DNA of 64,000 nt. It comes from Streptomyces sp. NBC_01267. GTDB lineage: Bacteria > Actinomycetota > Actinomycetes > Streptomycetales > Streptomycetaceae. The position numbers and the translations under genes were made by a program. Below, piece after piece: positions 61,379 to 64,000 of the stretch (within the stretch, counting starts at the first letter, position 1; every line of letters starts with the position of its first letter). The notes under the pieces were generated by a model. The model made no database searches. It saw only the letters and a list, made by a program, of their open reading frames with translations, and was not told the origin of the DNA. Location: contig NZ_CP108455.1 of NCBI RefSeq assembly GCF_036241575.1, positions 943,501-1,007,500 of the forward strand, written 5' to 3'.

Positions 61379-61987
61379 TCAATCGGCTGCTACGTCCGCC
61401 TTCACGATCCGGCGGACCTGTACCACATACAGGATTCCTGCCCACCAATAGAGTGTTGTACCCCATCCTGCGAACGCCCATCCGAAAACAGACGCAAGAG
61501 TGTTGAGCCAACCGCTTCCGTCGCTGAGCAAGAGCAACGGGAACGCATACATCAAGTTGAACGTAGCCGCCTTGCCCAGAAAGTTCACCTGGGGCGGCGG
61601 ATAGCCGTGTCTGCGCAGGATTCCCACCATGACCAGCAGCATGAGTTCACGGGCCAATAGTGCCGCCGTCAACCAAATCGGCAGGATCTCCCGCCAGGTC
61701 AGGCCGACCAGAGTGGAGAGAATGAAGAGACGGTCCGCGGCTGGATCGAGCAGCCGTCCCAGGTTGCTGATCTGGTTCCACCGGCGGGCAAGCTTGCCGT
61801 CGAGATAATCGCTCACACCACTGAGCATGAGCACCAACAATGCCCAGCCATCGCTCTTGGGCCCACCGAACTCGGGACGGAGAATCAGCCACAGGAAGAT
61901 GGGGACGCCAACCAGGCGAGCCATGCTGAGAATATTGGGGATGGTGAGTACCCGGTCCGTCTGAACACGGGTCTCCTGGACCTCCAC
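61379..61987 (-). CDS. pgsA: CDP-alcohol phosphatidyltransferase
   Basis: 202 residues from GTG 61987 (GGAGG seven bases upstream). The CDP-OH-P motif DX2DGX2ARX8GX3DX3D is read as SDYLDGKLARRWNQISNLGR then LLDPAADR. Five or six membrane helices. The closest matches by position are the PgsA2-like enzymes of the mycobacterial garA locus. Product may be phosphatidylglycerol phosphate or cardiolipin. Confidence 0.85.
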   Translation of the reverse strand: MEVQETRVQTDRVLTIPNILSMARLVGVPIFLWLILRPEFGGPKSDGWALLVLMLSGVSDYLDGKLARRWNQISNLGRLLDPAADRLFILSTLVGLTWREILPIWLTAALLARELMLLVMVGILRRHGYPPPQVNFLGKAATFNLMYAFPLLLLSDGSGWLNTLASVFGWAFAGWGTTLYWWAGILYVVQVRRIVKADVAAD

Positions 61988-62101
61988 CCGGGGGCCTCCT
62001 GTGAGGAACGTACGAACGATGCCCCCTGACCTTACCCTCAGCCGCGGCCGGCCGGGCACAGGGGTCGACTGCTGAAGGAACAGCGCCTGAACGCAAAAAT
62101 G

Positions 62102-62136
62102 CCTCAACCCCCGGACAAAGTCCGGGGGTTGAGGCT
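62102..62136 (-). terminator. rho-independent terminator of the rRNA operon
   Basis: A 16-bp perfect stem (GCCTCAACCCCCGGAC at 62102-62117 with 62121-62136) has a three-base loop, and CATTTTTGCG follows on the leftward transcript: a textbook terminator nine bases behind the 5S end. Confidence 0.93.
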
Positions 62137-62144
62137 AAAAATTG

Positions 62145-62262
62145 TTCGGCGGCGTCCTACTCTCCCACAGGGTCCCCCCTGCAGTACCATCGGCGCTGAA
62201 AGGCTTAGCTTCCGGGTTCGGAATGTAACCGGGCGTTTCCCTAACGCTATGACCACCGAAAC
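62145..62262 (-). rRNA. rrf: 5S ribosomal RNA
   Basis: 118 bases reading GTTTCGGTGGTCATAGCGTT at the 5' end and ACGCCGCCGAAC at the 3' end, with CCGAACCCGGAAGCTAAGCC in the middle. This is the actinobacterial 5S sequence. Confidence 0.96.
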
Positions 62263-62339
62263 ACTATGAAATTAACCAACACCGGATAACAACACGGCCG
62301 TTCGTTATTTCAGAACTAACACAGTGGACGCGAGCAACT

Positions 62340-64000
<1,661 letters not shown>

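Overview
The window looks like a chromosomal segment of a Streptomyces or a very close relative. Base composition is very GC-rich with near-saturated G/C in third codon positions. GTG starts and four-base GTGA/ATGA overlaps are common, several families are typical of the genus (DUF5999, SCO4225-like membrane protein, large NarL-type sensor kinases, many small transport/regulator pairs), and the 5S rRNA is of Streptomyces type. All names below come from reading motifs by eye; no database was searched.

Layout. (1) 1-10908 is a collagen / 4-hydroxyproline utilisation region: a leftward operon (dihydrodipicolinate-synthase-like deaminase, hydroxyproline epimerase, GntR regulator, FAD oxidoreductase, truncated 2Fe-2S subunit), a LysR regulator, a secreted M9 collagenase, a second proline-racemase-family enzyme and an Xaa-Pro aminopeptidase. 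Together they could cut collagen, trim X-Pro peptides and burn hydroxyproline toward 2-oxoglutarate semialdehyde. (2) 11089-20491 holds a secreted GH3 glycosidase, a two-component system whose sensor contains a second, degenerate kinase half, a lipoprotein, a nitronate monooxygenase-like enzyme and a VanX-like dipeptidase. (3) 20597-22330 is an insertion-sequence scrapyard: one complete IS5-type element with a textbook -1 frameshift heptamer, next to fragments of an IS1380-type and other transposases. (4) 22659-33824 is ordinary accessory metabolism: S9 peptidase, isochorismatase-like protein, flavin oxidoreductases, LysR, MocR, three EamA transporters, Clp_N protein, SRPBCC protein.

(5) 33955-43992 contains the most striking structure. 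A Tn7-like transposon (34629-40290) has 46-bp terminal inverted repeats (40/46 identical) and a perfect 5-bp target duplication (ACCGC). It carries TnsA-, TnsB-, TnsC- and TniQ-like genes plus a methyltransferase cargo gene, all coupled by four-base overlaps. Twelve bases to its right begins a second pair of related inverted ends (about 40303-41262) that encloses only a DinB-family gene, so it looks like a non-autonomous relative. The TnsB gene has a +1 frameshift that fuses its frame to TnsC. Beyond lies a SoxR-like MerR regulator divergent from an MFS gene that is also frameshifted at a C-run, then a PhzF protein.

(6) 44066-58681 and on to 61987 is conserved core genome: CPBP protease, glutamate-cysteine ligase-like protein, gcvP under a tandem glycine riboswitch, PRC-barrel protein, DNA polymerase IV, then MerR / bifunctional nuclease / FtsR-like MerR / FHA protein / DUF881 / Sbp / DUF881 / sugar nucleotidyltransferase-mutase fusion / CDP-alcohol phosphatidyltransferase. 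This order matches the mycobacterial garA neighbourhood. (7) 62102-64000 is the end of a leftward rRNA operon: terminator, 5S and the 3' part of 23S rRNA; 16S would lie beyond the right edge.
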